Assembly (NCBI GenBank): GCA_033964015.1
Contig: CM066920.1
Span: 7,903,912-7,967,911 of the forward strand
Origin: Scolanthus callimorphus
Taxonomy: Eukaryota; Cnidaria; Anthozoa; Actiniaria; Edwardsiidae
DNA length: 64,000 nucleotides
Reading direction: 5' to 3'
Under the pieces are notes generated by a model. The model saw only the letters and a program-made list of their open reading frames with translations. It made no database searches and had not been told where the DNA came from. Of this stretch, positions 46,851 through 58,532 are shown one piece after another. Within the stretch, counting starts at the first letter, position 1. Every line of letters starts with the position of its first letter. A program made the position numbers and the translations under genes.

Positions 46851-46855
46851 CATTA

Positions 46856-47622
46856 GGGACTGGTCATAAATTAGAGGGGGGGAGGGTGGTGCATTTTTTT
46901 GGGTCTACATGTTTTTGGGAAACCCTCCGGACCCCTGACAAGATGCACGAAAAATGTTGGCCTCCCAAATGCGGTGACATATTTAATGGTGACCCTTCCC
47001 CATCATTCACTGGATATGGATTGCTAAAAAGACAATTTTATTAGTTTTTTAAATCTACTTTCATGTTATAATAGCAGTGCAAGATTCTTTTCGTACCCGA
47101 AAGTTACTTCATCTGTGTATGTTTTACATAGACATGTACATTATGTTGCTTAAATCCCAGATAATAATTATCTTGCCAGGTTAAGTATTACTTACATTGT
47201 TATTGGTAAATCTAAAGATCCTATTACAGGGTCGTAGCAAGCCTCCAAAAACTGGGGGGGAGGGGGAGCGGGCACAACATATCAACTCAAGTCAGCTTTT
47301 AGGGAAAGTTTAAATTCCCTTGCGCGCCGAAAATTTAGAGCCCAGCATGTGAAATTACCGCATGTTTGGAGGAACTTTGATATGCAGGGTGCAAAATCGG
47401 GAGTATTAATTAAGGATTGATTGGGGAAAAACTGTGGGGGCACGGGCCCCCTGACCCTATAAGCGCTACGGCCCTGTATTACCCTAACAACTTTTGCGTA
47501 AAAAATAATGACCATTCCTTTATCATTTACACCAAATTTTTGCCCCTCCCTTTTTCACCTGCATGAAAATTAGAGGCCCTCCCCATATTGCACCAGCCCT
47601 CACCTAATTTATGACCAGTCCC
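46856..47622. mobile_element. PIF/Harbinger-like element, 767 bp, TTA-flanked
   Basis: Ends GGGACTGGTCATAAATTAG and its inverted partner, with TTA at 46853-46855 and 47623-47625. G-rich sequence lies inside the left end and C-rich sequence inside the right. It has no transposase; the 124-codon ORF at 46670-47044 crosses its left boundary and is not supported. Confidence 0.82.
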
Positions 47623-47652
47623 TTAGTCTAGTTTAGCATCTGTATCAGACTA

Positions 47653-47831
47653 GAGCAGATTTCGTCACGACTGTGAAAAGTGCCGTGACACGGCGCGGTA
47701 CTGTCGCGGTGGCGGTACGGAACCTGGCCTGCTGTAGATACTGAATGAAATCGCGTAGTCGCGGTACGGTCACGGTCGCGGCGCGGTGCCACTTTGCCGT
47801 GGCACTTTTCACAGTCATACGAAATCTGCTC
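47653..47831. mobile_element. TA-flanked MITE family GAGCAG, copy 3 (179 bp)
   Basis: Same ends and GC-rich core as the copies at 14333 and 35957, with a small change after GAGCAGATTTCGT in the left end. It lies 28 bp beyond the Harbinger-like element. Confidence 0.85.
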
Positions 47832-48092
47832 TATGGTCTCGCCAGCTTGCGTATATGCCGTTCGTCGGAGAGCCCATTCGGAGGTTCCGATGTTGAGCTC
47901 CGACGAGAGGCAAAAAGTAACATGTAGCCTTCGTGGTCAATGCGGAAGTAGACGCCTTTCGAGGGAGGACGATCGGAGGTTCCGATGGGTCTCCGAGTGG
48001 GAGATAAATTTGCACGCATAGTGGTCAATGTTGTTGTCCAGTATCCTAGGGATCCTCAATATTGTACAAACCTAAAGGGGTTATCTTGCTAG

Positions 48093-48625
48093 CATGCGTT
48101 GGTTGGCTGTTTTTAGGTCGTTTTATGGCGAGAATACCGATGCGGACGACGATGCGGGCGCCATCTTGGACGGGTCAAAATTCGATCTGGGGCGAGTGAC
48201 AAAACGAGGGGGGAGGGGAGGAAAGAATTCTAGCTCGATTCTCGTCATAAAACCACATAAAAACAGCCAACCAACGCCTGTTTTGTCACTCGCGCCAGAC
48301 CGAATTTTGACCCGCGTCCAAGATGGCACCCGCATCGAGATTCTCAGCGCTCGGTTCTCGCCATAAAACGACCTGAAAACAGGCAACCAACGCCTGTTTT
48401 GTCACTCGCGCCAGACCGAATTTTGACCCGCGTCCAAGATGGCACCCGCATCGAGATTCTCATCGCTCGGTTCTCGCCATAAAACGACCTGAAAACAGGC
48501 AACCAACGCCTGTTTTGTCACTCGCGCCAGACCGAATTTTGACCCGCGTCCAAGATCGAGATTCTCATCGCTCGGTTCTCGCCATAAAACGACCTGAAAA
48601 CAGGCAACCAACGCCTGCTTTGCAG
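48093..48625. repeat. 116 bp tandem array with an inverted copy
   Basis: Head-to-tail units start at 48274, 48390 and 48506 (ACGCCTGTTTTGTCACTCGC), with the last unit shortened by about 11 bp and a partial start at 48611. The left segment 48093-48220 is the same unit in the opposite orientation. ORFs over the array repeat with the unit and do not indicate a gene. Confidence 0.85.
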
Positions 48626-48696
48626 GCTATTTCAGGGCTTATTCGGTGAGCCTCAATCTAGTCCAATAGTAGGACCCTATTTGCGTGGAGTAGGAC

Positions 48697-48800
48697 GTAA
48701 TGTTTTCCCATATCAGTTCACGTGGCATTCCCATGAGTATTCTTTATTTCTTTATCTGCACCGAAGGATACATGAATATGGACACATCCCAAACAAAAGC
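48697..48800 (-). mobile_element. Partial copy of the 8636-8839 MITE
   Basis: CACGTGGCATTCCCATGAGT and CACCGAAGGA match the earlier element in reverse orientation. The terminal parts are missing. Confidence 0.65.
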
Positions 48801-49236
48801 ATTTAAAAAAAAATAATAATTAGAATTTAGAAAACCTGTCCCTTGATACAATCAAACTGCCTTTCGCCGCATAACCCACGGACGGGATAACAAAGTTAAC
48901 AATTAAAGCAAACATGTTTGCACTTTGCGCCGGCTATACTTTGAGCTCGAGTTCGTCAAGTCCTTCAGAACTAAATTGTCGTAGCATCGGCTGCGATGGT
49001 TAGGTGGTTACTGTCGGTCTCTTTTACCTACCCATGGGCAAGATAGACTAAAGGTCTCTGAATAAATGTGCGCCACATAATTTGTGGTTTAAAGAATCGC
49101 AGAAACATAAAGAAAGATAACTAGTGTACACATGTCTGCAAATACGCTTTGTTTATAGCGTCAACATCCAGTTTGTTAGTCTTTCAGTTGTCGAGTGCAA
49201 TGGCTAGCATGATGCTTTTCCCTATTAATGTTCCAG

Positions 49237-49410
49237 ACAGACTTGGTTTCTGTAGAAATCAGTGCTTTTCATATTGCGGTTTGTATATTCGTACACCTAT
49301 TTGCCCATATTCTCATTGAATCTGTTATGATTTTTGCGAGATCATTGCTCAAAATATCTAAACAACTATGGCTATTTGAATTGAATACGAAGAGGAAAAT
49401 ACCAATGGAC
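49237..49410 (+). CDS. Candidate exon, 58 codons, membrane-like
   Basis: Bounded by an acceptor-like TTCCCTATTAATGTTCCAG and a strong donor GAC|gtaagt, phase 0 at both ends, with the other frames closed. The peptide has a hydrophobic stretch (IAVCIFVHLFAHILIESVMI) and a basic end (ELNTKRKIPMD). No family is recognised and no neighbouring exon was found. It may be chance. Confidence 0.2.
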
Positions 49411-49524
49411 GTAAGTTGAAGTTGAAAAACCGTTTCGCCGTGCAAGGCCTCATCGTTGACTTCGTTTAGCTAGGTAAAAATTCCTGGTTGCTGAATAATA
49501 AAACAATTATTGAATTCGGTTTTC

Positions 49525-49629
49525 GCATGATAGTGAGATTTGTCAACGCCTCGAGTTAGTGTTATCCGCCTCAGCTTCGCTTCGGCAGATAACACAAACT
49601 TCGGCGTTGACAAATCTCACTATCATGCT
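49525..49629. repeat. Near-perfect hairpin, 105 bp
   Basis: GCATGATAGTGAGATTTGTC plus AACGCC pairs exactly with its inverted partner; an inner stem GTGTTATC / GATAACAC follows. Left flank CTGAATAATAAAA is shared, inverted, with the hairpin at 35016. Confidence 0.85.
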
Positions 49630-50119
49630 GAACCTCATCCAATAAGTGTTAATTATGAGCATACATACATTTACATAAGCAAACATACATGAGCTAATCT
49701 GAGTTTCCACAAGTACACATAAAACATATTTCCATGATTGCGGTGTCTGAGTCTTCTACTGCTTAAAACATATTATGTTCTACTCTTGAGACCTGGAGGG
49801 ATTAACACTGCGCAATTCATAGTGGAACAGCTGCCAAAATGATCATTAAAGCTTCATCACGCGCAATATATGAGTCCAAGTTCCGCGACACTTTGTTATT
49901 AAAACGTCGTGACAATGTGCATCAAATTTTACAAAACAATTCACCTGTCTTGGAATCAAAGAAAAAACAAACTTTTATACACGTTAAAGTCCATATCACC
50001 CATGTGATATCAAGGGACTTTGCAGCGAAACTGGACATAATTAAAGATACCGTTGATTTTGCATTTATACCTTTTTACAAACAGGAGATATTTAAGCGCA
50101 AACATTTCTGCTAAATTAG

Positions 50120-50325
50120 GGATGACGTCAGGTCAGGCAGTCGGGCGTATAAATTTACCCTCAATATCTCGGCAGCAAAGCCTTTGAACAGTAAAATGTG
50201 TTTAAATAATCCAAGCAAGGTCGGCATTGGAAATGCTCGATTCTTTCACAAAGTCTTCGAATCGGCAAAAGCAGTTATCATATTTTAAACTTAGAAGTTT
50301 TTGCCTGACCTGACGTCACTTGCAT
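50120..50325. repeat. Inverted-repeat element with TGACGTCAGGTCAGGCA ends
   Basis: TGACGTCAGGTCAGGCA at about 50123 is inverted at about 50304-50320. The right end and its inner flank also occur at 7905-7960. The internal sequence is AT-rich. Confidence 0.6.
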
Positions 50326-50329
50326 ACAA

Positions 50330-52800
50330 TTGTAAAGAGCCGTGTTGTTGTAGGGGTGATCTGCACTTTAAGGTCACGTAGCAACAGAAGTTGTGGGTCG
50401 GCTGATCTTTTTTCAAGAAACTGACCCCGTTAGAATGATACCGATAAAAACGATCAAACTGATAAGAAAAAAAGCCACCACTGAAATATGATTTTTGGCC
50501 TCGTCGAATACAAAAGGTAATGCGGAAAAAATAAACACTTTCATCTTCGAATAAAAAAGTTAAACGACAAAACAAAGAAGTGTGATTTCATACGTGACAG
50601 TCAAAACAAGTACAGTCCTTGCCGCGAAAGTAAACATTCCTTTCTTCCATACTGTAATTTAGTTTTATGTTTCATGTTATTATGATGTTTTTATTTCATT
50701 TCAATGACACCGCCTTTGCAATATTTTACGACGTATATTTAATTTGATTTCTTTTTTATTGCAATTTACTTTACTTTTTTCATGTTTTTACTTGACTAGG
50801 GATTTTATAAATATATAATCGTTTGAAACATTAAAATGTTTTATGAGGTCATAAATCAAACCTTGTGTAAATCAAGAGATACATGACGATTTGCGATTTT
50901 TGTCAAAAACTCCGTTAAAGAAGGGTGACTAGAAGTATAAGAGTAAACTTAGTATTTAAGAGATATAAGAGAACTATTCCTTCCTTGCCCGCTTCTCTCC
51001 GGAAGTCAGAATCATTCATTAAACCAAACGGACAATCCACTCCCCACAGAGAATTAAAATTAGCATTCATCCACGAGCCTTATTATCTAAACGCCGGTTG
51101 AGAAATCATCAAAGCGGCGTTTTACCTTTGAATCTGAGTCCAGCTTTCAAAACAAGAAACGGCTTGCTTGACAGCACAGAGAAAATGAGGAGCCGAGGCG
51201 GGGTGTTTACTGTGAGACTTAGCACCTTGTCCTCTATTTTTAAAGGAGTAGGTAAGAAAAAAGCTAAATTTAGAGAGCTTTGTACAGTATAAATTGGCTC
51301 TGCTCATTTCCTAAGATAGGAATCTATTTGAGATCTCCCCAGAGAGGGTGACATGAATACTGAACCACTAAATGCCGGAGCAGGTACAGGTAGGAAACCT
51401 TAGGATCAAAATGAGTTCGTATCAGCCGTCGACATGCAGAATTATTGCGCTAAAAGTTCAAGGCTTAAAATGTCGAAGTGAAATAACACTGACGTTTGCT
51501 TTCTATGGAAAAAAGAAAATCTTTTGGGCTTTTGGTACATCCCTAGAGTTTCTGGGATAAATGTATTTAGGTCATTTTAAATCCAACCTGCAATTAAATA
51601 CTCGTTTTTTTAAAACTAATCTTACAAAAACATTGCAAATTGAGAGTGCTGTGAACTAACCCTAAGGAAAACACTAGAACGTCTAGACTTTGTTAAGGTG
51701 TTTTTTCTGCCTTCTAAAGGACTCTCTCTTTTGAAAAACGAAAAACGCCAACTAAGTATATAACAACATGCTACATTCACCGATTGGAAATGTACTTTTA
51801 CTACTATTGGTACTTTAATCCAAGATTGTCATTTTATTTAGAAATATGGCAATATGCTTTAACCGATGTGTGGTTTACTTAAGCCGGAGTCGATGTTGGG
51901 TATAGTTTTTCAGACAAGAAAAACTAGCAAGTTGTTACTGTGACATCTAGGCAGGAACTCAGATAGAATGTAGTATAACACTGAAACTGGAGTCAGTGGG
52001 ATGCTCGATCCTTAGTACTAAAGGGATGTGCAGTTCGAGTCGCACGCCTAAAAATATAATTGCTTTAGATGGAATACTTTGAAGACACCGCTTTACATTG
52101 CCAAGTAATCCTCTTACCGTAGGGCCCCACTAATTTTAGTCTGATATTGGGAAAAATAACTAAATGCTTAAAATTCATACCTCCGCTAATAAGCTTTGCC
52201 CTGGTGGACCATTTCCTGTCATGTATATTCTTAGACGAGACGAAAAAAGATTTCCTCGCTTCGACTGTTATCTGAATGAGGTAAAAAAAGAAGAAGAAAT
52301 TAGGACAAGACTACCTTAAGGTTATTTAAGGTGTGACAAAAGGTATTTGCGTAATGCGGGAAATCCTTTATAGCCGTGTTAAGTTATACGGAAGCGCGGG
52401 CACTAGTCGGACCCGGTTTGCTAACCATGGACTCGTAAGGATGCCTCTGTACTCAATTCAAGAGGAGAGAGGTTCCTCTCTTTAACGAAAGGCATTTATC
52501 GCACGGGCAAGGGTCTTGGGCAAAAAACGTGGGCTTCCTGTGTGTTTTAAACCTGCCCAGGTCTCTTAGTTGAAAATAAGATGGCGACCACGTCGTGAAG
52601 AACGAGTAACACCTAAGATGACCAAAATATGATAAAAAAGCTAAGTGTTGAGCAACGAAATTCCGAAAATATTTATTAAAAATGATATTAAAATACTTTG
52701 GCTGTGCATAGCCCATATTGTTCCATTGTGTTTTGAACTCTGGACCTTGCAACACATAAGCATCGGTGCAACAGTTAAGTGCACTGTTAACAGAGTTCTT
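50330..52800. other. Non-coding stretch with weak exon-like signals
   Basis: No repeat family or known domain. At 51186-51251 a short frame MRSRGGVFTVRLSTLSSIFK ends at AG|gtaaga and lacks acidic residues, like a targeting peptide, but it stands alone. At about 52000-52055 a GTTCGAGTCGCAC block is faintly tRNA-like. A 143-residue - strand ORF (52884-52453) has no recognised features. Confidence 0.45.
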
Positions 52801-52804
52801 ATTA

Positions 52805-53867
52805 GAATCCCATGCTATGACTCTATCTCGCGCGCTGATTGGCTGAAATCGAGGGAGATTTTTTGTGGAATTACATGGCTGCAAAAGTAGAATCTAATGA
52901 AAACACAGGACGCCCACGAAATTAAATTTCTACGAAATTAAATTTCGTCGCGGCGATATCGATTTTTCGCGTGAGATTTAGTGTGGAGTTCCCTCGTCGG
53001 GTAATGGATTTACCTATAGAAGGTAGCTACGATAAAAGCAGGGGAAATGTATTTATCTCGATTTTTCGTATCACAGTTTTTCGCGCGCTTTGTGAAACGT
53101 GGGCACACACGCGCCTCCACAAGACACACAACTCTCGTCTGGTCAACACAACAAGTTTTGGAAACAAAATCTCTCTGGTTCCTCCAACGTTTCGGGTATT
53201 TCTACCCTGAGTATGCAAGGCAATGTCCAGATATTTACTTTACAAGATAATTTCAACGAGAAGCTGTTGGCTAGTTCGACTTAAAAGTTCTGTCATCGAT
53301 TGAAAAGTTCTGTCAAATGTTAGAGGTGGAAAGCACATGCAAAACGAAAAACACTACAGGAGCTGCACTTTTACCAAGAATAAAGGAGATAGAAAGCCAT
53401 AAGGGAACAAGAAATCAAACAAGTAAGCTTTAAAAGTTAAAACATTTTCGATCAGTAAGATAATTCTACTAATTCAAATCATTTGAAACTCTTTGTAGAC
53501 TCGATCGCTTTCATCAAATTGGCTTCAGTCACTTTCAGTGTGTTGACACTGAACTGAATGAACACTGAACACTGAACTGAATGAATTTTCTCTCATCTAA
53601 ACATTTATATATTGTATTTCATGTTTTAAAGATTCGCTATTGCAGCAAAGCCTAATTTCAAGGGAGTTTCGTTTTGAGATTCAGAAAATTCCATCGCTTT
53701 CGCACTAGCGCGGCTTTCAAGCACTCGAAATCCACTGTTAATTCCCTTAAATTTAGACTTATTCTCTAAAAATGTCCGGCATGGGATTCAAGACTCGAGC
53801 GATATCGGTTTTTCGCGTGAAATTTAGCGTGGAATTCCCTCGTCAGGCAATGGATTTACCTATAGAA
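52805..53867 (+). repeat. About 1.1 kb dispersed repeat, copy 2, with direct terminal repeats
   Basis: Second copy of 30676-31785. Here a 67 bp block beginning GATATCGATTTTTCGCGTGA and ending TTTACCTATAGAA occurs at 52955-53021 and again at 53801-53867, giving an 846 bp period. Copy 1 has only the right-hand block. This could be a short LTR-like structure or the remnant of a tandem array. Confidence 0.75.
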
Positions 53868-54119
53868 TCTATATTTAATACCGTAAGCCAAAATACAAAA
53901 AATATTTTCTTTTCTTTTCAAGATTCACTAGAAAACATACGTGATTTCAAGCACACGATTGGGAAGCCATTCAACTGCGCGCGCAAAACTTGTTCGTAAC
54001 CGATATGCTATAGTGTAATACGGCTTTCAATCGTGTAACACGGCTTTTGCCGTGTAATGCGGCTCCATATCTGCACTCAATTTTGACGTTATATTGTAAA
54101 ATGACGTCACAGTCGTATA

Positions 54120-54487
54120 ATAAAACTACAGTAGCAATCTCTCTAGGGGTTTTGGTCTCTTTTAGGGGGATTACCTTGATCTGCAATAAAATTTAAGGGA
54201 GCTTGGTATCGTTTAGGTCTCTAACACGGCGGAAAACCTTCAAGAAAGAGAGAGAGTACTTGCTGACGATAAATTAGACAGCATCAGGGACACATCCAAG
54301 GCGGCATATTTAGTCAAAGACGGAAATGTCTTGATAGGTATCTTTTAGGACTTAAAAAATTATTTTTACCCTAAAAAACATTTTCATCACGTCCTTTTTG
54401 GTATCTTTTAGGGGTGAAACTGAAACTTCCCGACGATCATCCCGACCAAAAAATATGGGAGTCCCCCCTCCCCCCCCCCCCCCCGAG
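54120..54487. mobile_element. hAT-like element with TTTTAGGGG units
   Basis: Ends on the right in a C-run (54466-54484) preceded by ATATGGGAGTCCCC; several TTTTAGG units lie inside on both strands. The left end is unclear, so no target duplication is assigned. Related to 34348-34746 and 38401-38560. Confidence 0.6.
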
Positions 54488-54489
54488 TT

Positions 54490-56665
54490 GCGAGGAACAT
54501 GTGGCCCAAAATCTGATCACTTCGCTTTGTTCTTAACATCTTTTGAAAGATTTGCATGCACGTAGTAGCTTCCAAAACAAACCAAAACCAAGCCAAGAGT
54601 TTCTAAACTTTGGTAACTGGAGATTTTGGCCACTCAAATGCATGCTGTTGTTTTAAAACAAATTTATCAAAAAATCGAGCTCGCAGAGCTCCGTGTTTTT
54701 TTACACGGACGTGCCTGGGAAGCCATTCATCCAAGTGCGCGCAACTTTAAGTTTTACGTGCAGACAGAACTTGTTTTTCGGCCGTGTGGGGACGGTTAAA
54801 TGTTATCAACGCCTAAGTGTTCTTAACTAAGAATTCTGCAATATGTAGCTGAAAGCACTGTGGGGTGATTTCAAAAGCCGAAGGACTTGCTGTCCAAAAA
54901 GTATTTTAATAAGAAGTTCAAATTCGCTCTGCTATTATAAGATACGCTTTCTTTCCAAAAAGCCCTGTATTCTGAATATTTTATGCATCTTTGCGCCCAT
55001 GTATATCACAATACACGTTTCCTTACGAACGAAAATAAATTATTTGTACCAAATAAAGCTTTATGCGTTATGAGCTTTGGTATAGTTAAGGTGACTCATG
55101 CGAAAAACAGAGCGCATTTCGCGAAAATATATTTCGTCTACAACTTTAAAAATATACTCGCTATGAACGTCAATCTTGGAGAATATAAGCAGGTGTCGTT
55201 TGGCAATATGTGCGTATTATCTGATCTCCATTAGCGTTAATACTTTTAATAATATCTGAGCTTAACAGATATGATTTAACCGATAATACATCAAATATAC
55301 AGATAATTAACATGCATGATATATAAAATATAGGTTGTTATAAAAATACATGTTGTTGCTTTTTAAAAACATCATTCAAGATAAAAGATATGAAACTATT
55401 AAGTTCAACATGCATTACTTTGTAAGGACTCTCAAACAAACAAACAAACAAACATAACAGTCGTACTCCTAGTCACGCATGCTCCCAAACAAATTACACA
55501 TCAATCATAATTTATCGAGTTGAAATGTTTACTTGTTATAAACCTATAGTCTGTTGTTCCATGCTCGAGTGAGTACGACGGGGGATTGAGCAAAGTTTAC
55601 TCACACAAATTACCCTTATTGTTATCTATCTAAAAAGCTGTGAACGTTAAGTTAATTGGCTTTCCAAATACTAACCTCATGTAGACACTAGTCATGTATC
55701 ATATGCTGGTAAACCGCATATTTACACAAGCTTCAGAAACAGAGGTTGTGTAATTGGCATATATGAGGTGATTATTCGGGGGTATTGACTGTGAAGGTGC
55801 TTATAATATGACGAGGTAGCCGGTTTGGCACTAAGGGATATTTAATACCCAAGTGGTGGTCTTAGCCTATTCTAATCTATTCTTAAATCCGACGGTGCAG
55901 GTAATCACGTTATTGCCGCAGAAACAATCGGCAAAATTAATGAGTTATGCAAATGATAGAGATCATTATTAGAAAGGGTGAGTTTTGATACCAGATTGTA
56001 TTTGTAGGAATTAACAAGGATGGCAACTTGTCCCAAAACGTTCAGATGACGGTAGAATCATTTTTTTATTAACTGGTGCAAGGTAGCCTGTCCAGCTGCT
56101 CAACCCTTCACGCACTAAACTAAACTAACAGTCAAGTTATTATGTGAGGATTCAAGCGAGGAGTTGAAACAGTTAAGTAAGAAAACAAACTTTAAACTAA
56201 GCTATTCTAAGCTCTAAATTTTGCACTTCGAAAAGATAGGAAGTGATGCTAGTATATGCTACACTTTCATTTTCAGTTTATTGGTTTAAAGCTTTGCCAG
56301 GAAATATATATACAGATATGCGATAAATAGTGATGAAACAGAACAGTATTCAATAACGTTTGCGACTTTAGTTCTACTTAAATGGTAAAGCTGAAACAAA
56401 CGCATTGATTTCCTCAGTGAGTGCTCAGCAGGTTATTGAGAGCAGCACGATCTTCCCTAACATACAAAGATACGGTGTCAGGAGTAACCTGCTAATACTA
56501 GTGGCGCGGTAACAAGGATGTTGGTAAACGATATCATTGTTTTGGTTAATCTTCACAGCAAAATATACACTTATATTGGTATTACTTGCTTGCTTAGCTG
56601 TTAGGGTAGCCGGGGCTATGATCATTATCTTCTTGTTAATTATCTTTAGATTTGAAAAACATCCG
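54490..56665. other. Non-coding stretch
   Basis: AT-rich; a (CAAA)n run at 55433-55455. GGGAAGCCATTCA occurs near 53963 and 54718, so a short duplicated segment spans the border. The 83-codon ORF at 54983 has no family that I recognise. Confidence 0.5.
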
Positions 56666-56943
56666 TTTTAAGGTGGCGTACACCTATTCAAAGGCAAAAC
56701 AACATAAAGGTTTAGACACCGAGTTTAGTCATAAAACGTTCCCCGATTAGTGTCATTTCTTGCCAGCCAATAAAACAACTATTCGACTTTCCACTTGGTA
56801 TCGTTTTCTTTGAATAAATTTAACCGATTTCTTGAAATCAGTGAATAGACAAAGTGGGGTAAAATTAAATATGGCCTCCTGTTTCTATAAAAACACGGCT
56901 AAGTCCCACTTTTTTGGTCTTATACAGAAAGTCTAGTACCCTT

Positions 56944-57168
56944 TTATGTTCCTGTGAAAGCAAATCGGAATCGAGTTCTTGGCAGGCGCGCAATGACTTC
57001 GACTAAATCTAGATAGCTCAGATGCTTACATTTATTACAGGGCCCAATATTGGGGCTATTTTTAGAAATGAGTGCTTGTAATCTTCTTATCTTACCTGGC
57101 AATTTGAAGGCCTGATGCGAAAGGAAGTTTTTGCAAGGAAGTGCGCCAAGCAGAATGCTCTCCATCAC
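56944..57168 (-). pseudogene. Mirrored peptide in left arm of foldback B
   Basis: The frame includes SPNIGPCNKCKHLSYLDL and VEVIARLPRTRFRFAF. The right arm (60275-60511, + strand) encodes nearly the same peptide with about eight replacements. Both read outward from the centre. A C-x-x-C pair is conserved. No family is recognised; most differences change the residue, so it looks like a relic, not a selected protein. Confidence 0.4.
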
Positions 57169-57582
57169 AAAGTTCTGATAGCCTGAATGGAGGGTTTTGT
57201 TTCACTTCTGAACTGAAATTATGCATCCTTTACCTCTTTGCTTAATTTCCAACTTTTCAGCTGAGAGTTTTCCTTTCCTGTTTCCTGACAGTATAATAGA
57301 ATAGATATACTTTTGCCTACCGTAATTTTAGTGAATATCTCCAATACGGTGTCGAGAAATAAGCGAAGGCCGTTGGGCCTCAAAATTCGTTCTGAACTAA
57401 AGAGAGAGAGAAGCCTTTATTTAAAAAATTAAAAAATTAAACACCCAGGGTTGTCCATTCAGGTAGCCAAGGGCCATCCTGCTATCAATAGGAGCCCTGG
57501 GTATAAACTAAACTAGAAGTATCTATGTAGATAGTGAAGTGCTCGGAGGGGAAGCTACTCTTTGCAGAAAGTGTTTTGTTTA

Positions 57583-57923
57583 GGCCCCGTCCACACGTAT
57601 CCAGATATTTTTGAATCCGCAACTTTTTCTTTCCGGATATGGCTATCGTCCACACGTATCCGGTGAATTCGTAGACGAATAGGGATATTTTTGAATCCGA
57701 TCTCGAGAGTGGAACTTTTTTGAATCCGATAACATTTCGGAGACATGTGGACAGTCGAATCCGGATATTTTCTGATACGAATGACTGGATTTGTCTGCGA
57801 ATTCGCTGGATGCATGTGGACGATAGCAGTATCCGGAAAGAAAACGTTTCGGATTCAAAAATATCCCGATACGTGTGGAAAAAGTTTCGGATTCAAAAAT
57901 ATCCGGTATGTGTGGACGGGGCC
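57583..57923. mobile_element. TA-flanked MITE, 341 bp, in the centre of foldback B
   Basis: Ends GGCCCCGTCCACACGTATCC and its inverted partner, TA at 57581-57582 and 57924-57925. AATCCGGATA and ATATTTTTGAATCCG motifs recur throughout on both strands. Ends of this GTCCACACG kind are widespread in animal MITEs. Confidence 0.85.
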
Positions 57924-58223
57924 TAGTGTATAAAAATGAGGCGTCTGAATATTGTAAGCAGCGCAAGAATGTGATCTGAAGGCTGCCACATTTCAACTGT
58001 TGTTTTGTAGCTACTCCAGGAATGTTTCTACAGTTCTGACGAACATTTCAGGAAATAGCACTCTTGTTACAATTAAATGTCTGCTTGCTCTGCTTTGAAA
58101 CAAAGTTTTTTGTTTTCTTTAATCCTCTAACAAATCAACATTGGACGTGAACAGTTGATCAAATGGTTCTGCACAGTTATTTGATTTCTGAACAATATTT
58201 GCAATCTTCAGTTATCCAAATGT

Positions 58224-58532
58224 ATGAGGGGTGTAGACAATTGCACAATAAATATCGATGTACACATGTTTCAGGAATTAGGTCAGAAACAAGCAGGATT
58301 TGCAATTGCAGTAGCTTGGTTTCTTGTGTTGGTTGAATATTTTTGCTGCACAGCCATTTTCTTGATTCAGTTCTGGCATTGTTTCAAACGAGTAATAATA
58401 ACAGCATTATACTTTTCATGCATGAGATACAGCATCGAACCAGTTTTTTCACATTATTTTACCAAAGCCAGACATTTTGTTGTTGACATAATTATTTTCA
58501 TAACAGACACTGGTGTCCTTTTAAGGATTTAA
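58224..58532 (+). other. Hydrophobic 102-codon ORF in foldback B centre
   Basis: ATG frame with three hydrophobic stretches, for example GFAIAVAWFLVLVEYFCC. No family is recognised. AT-rich sequence readily gives hydrophobic frames by chance, and nothing nearby supports transcription. Confidence 0.15.

Noticed and set aside
46670..47044. 124-codon Gly-rich ORF
   Set aside because: Crosses the left boundary of the Harbinger-like element at 46856 and owes its Gly content to G-runs.
48402..48611. ORF with an internal peptide repeat
   Set aside because: It is the translation of the 116 bp tandem array.
52000..52055. tRNA-like block with GTTCGAGTCGCAC
   Set aside because: No matching A-box at tRNA spacing and no cloverleaf; too weak to call.
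57555..57996. Overlapping ORFs on both strands rich in RIR/HIR/SGYVW motifs
   Set aside because: They translate the inverted repeats of the MITE at 57583-57923.
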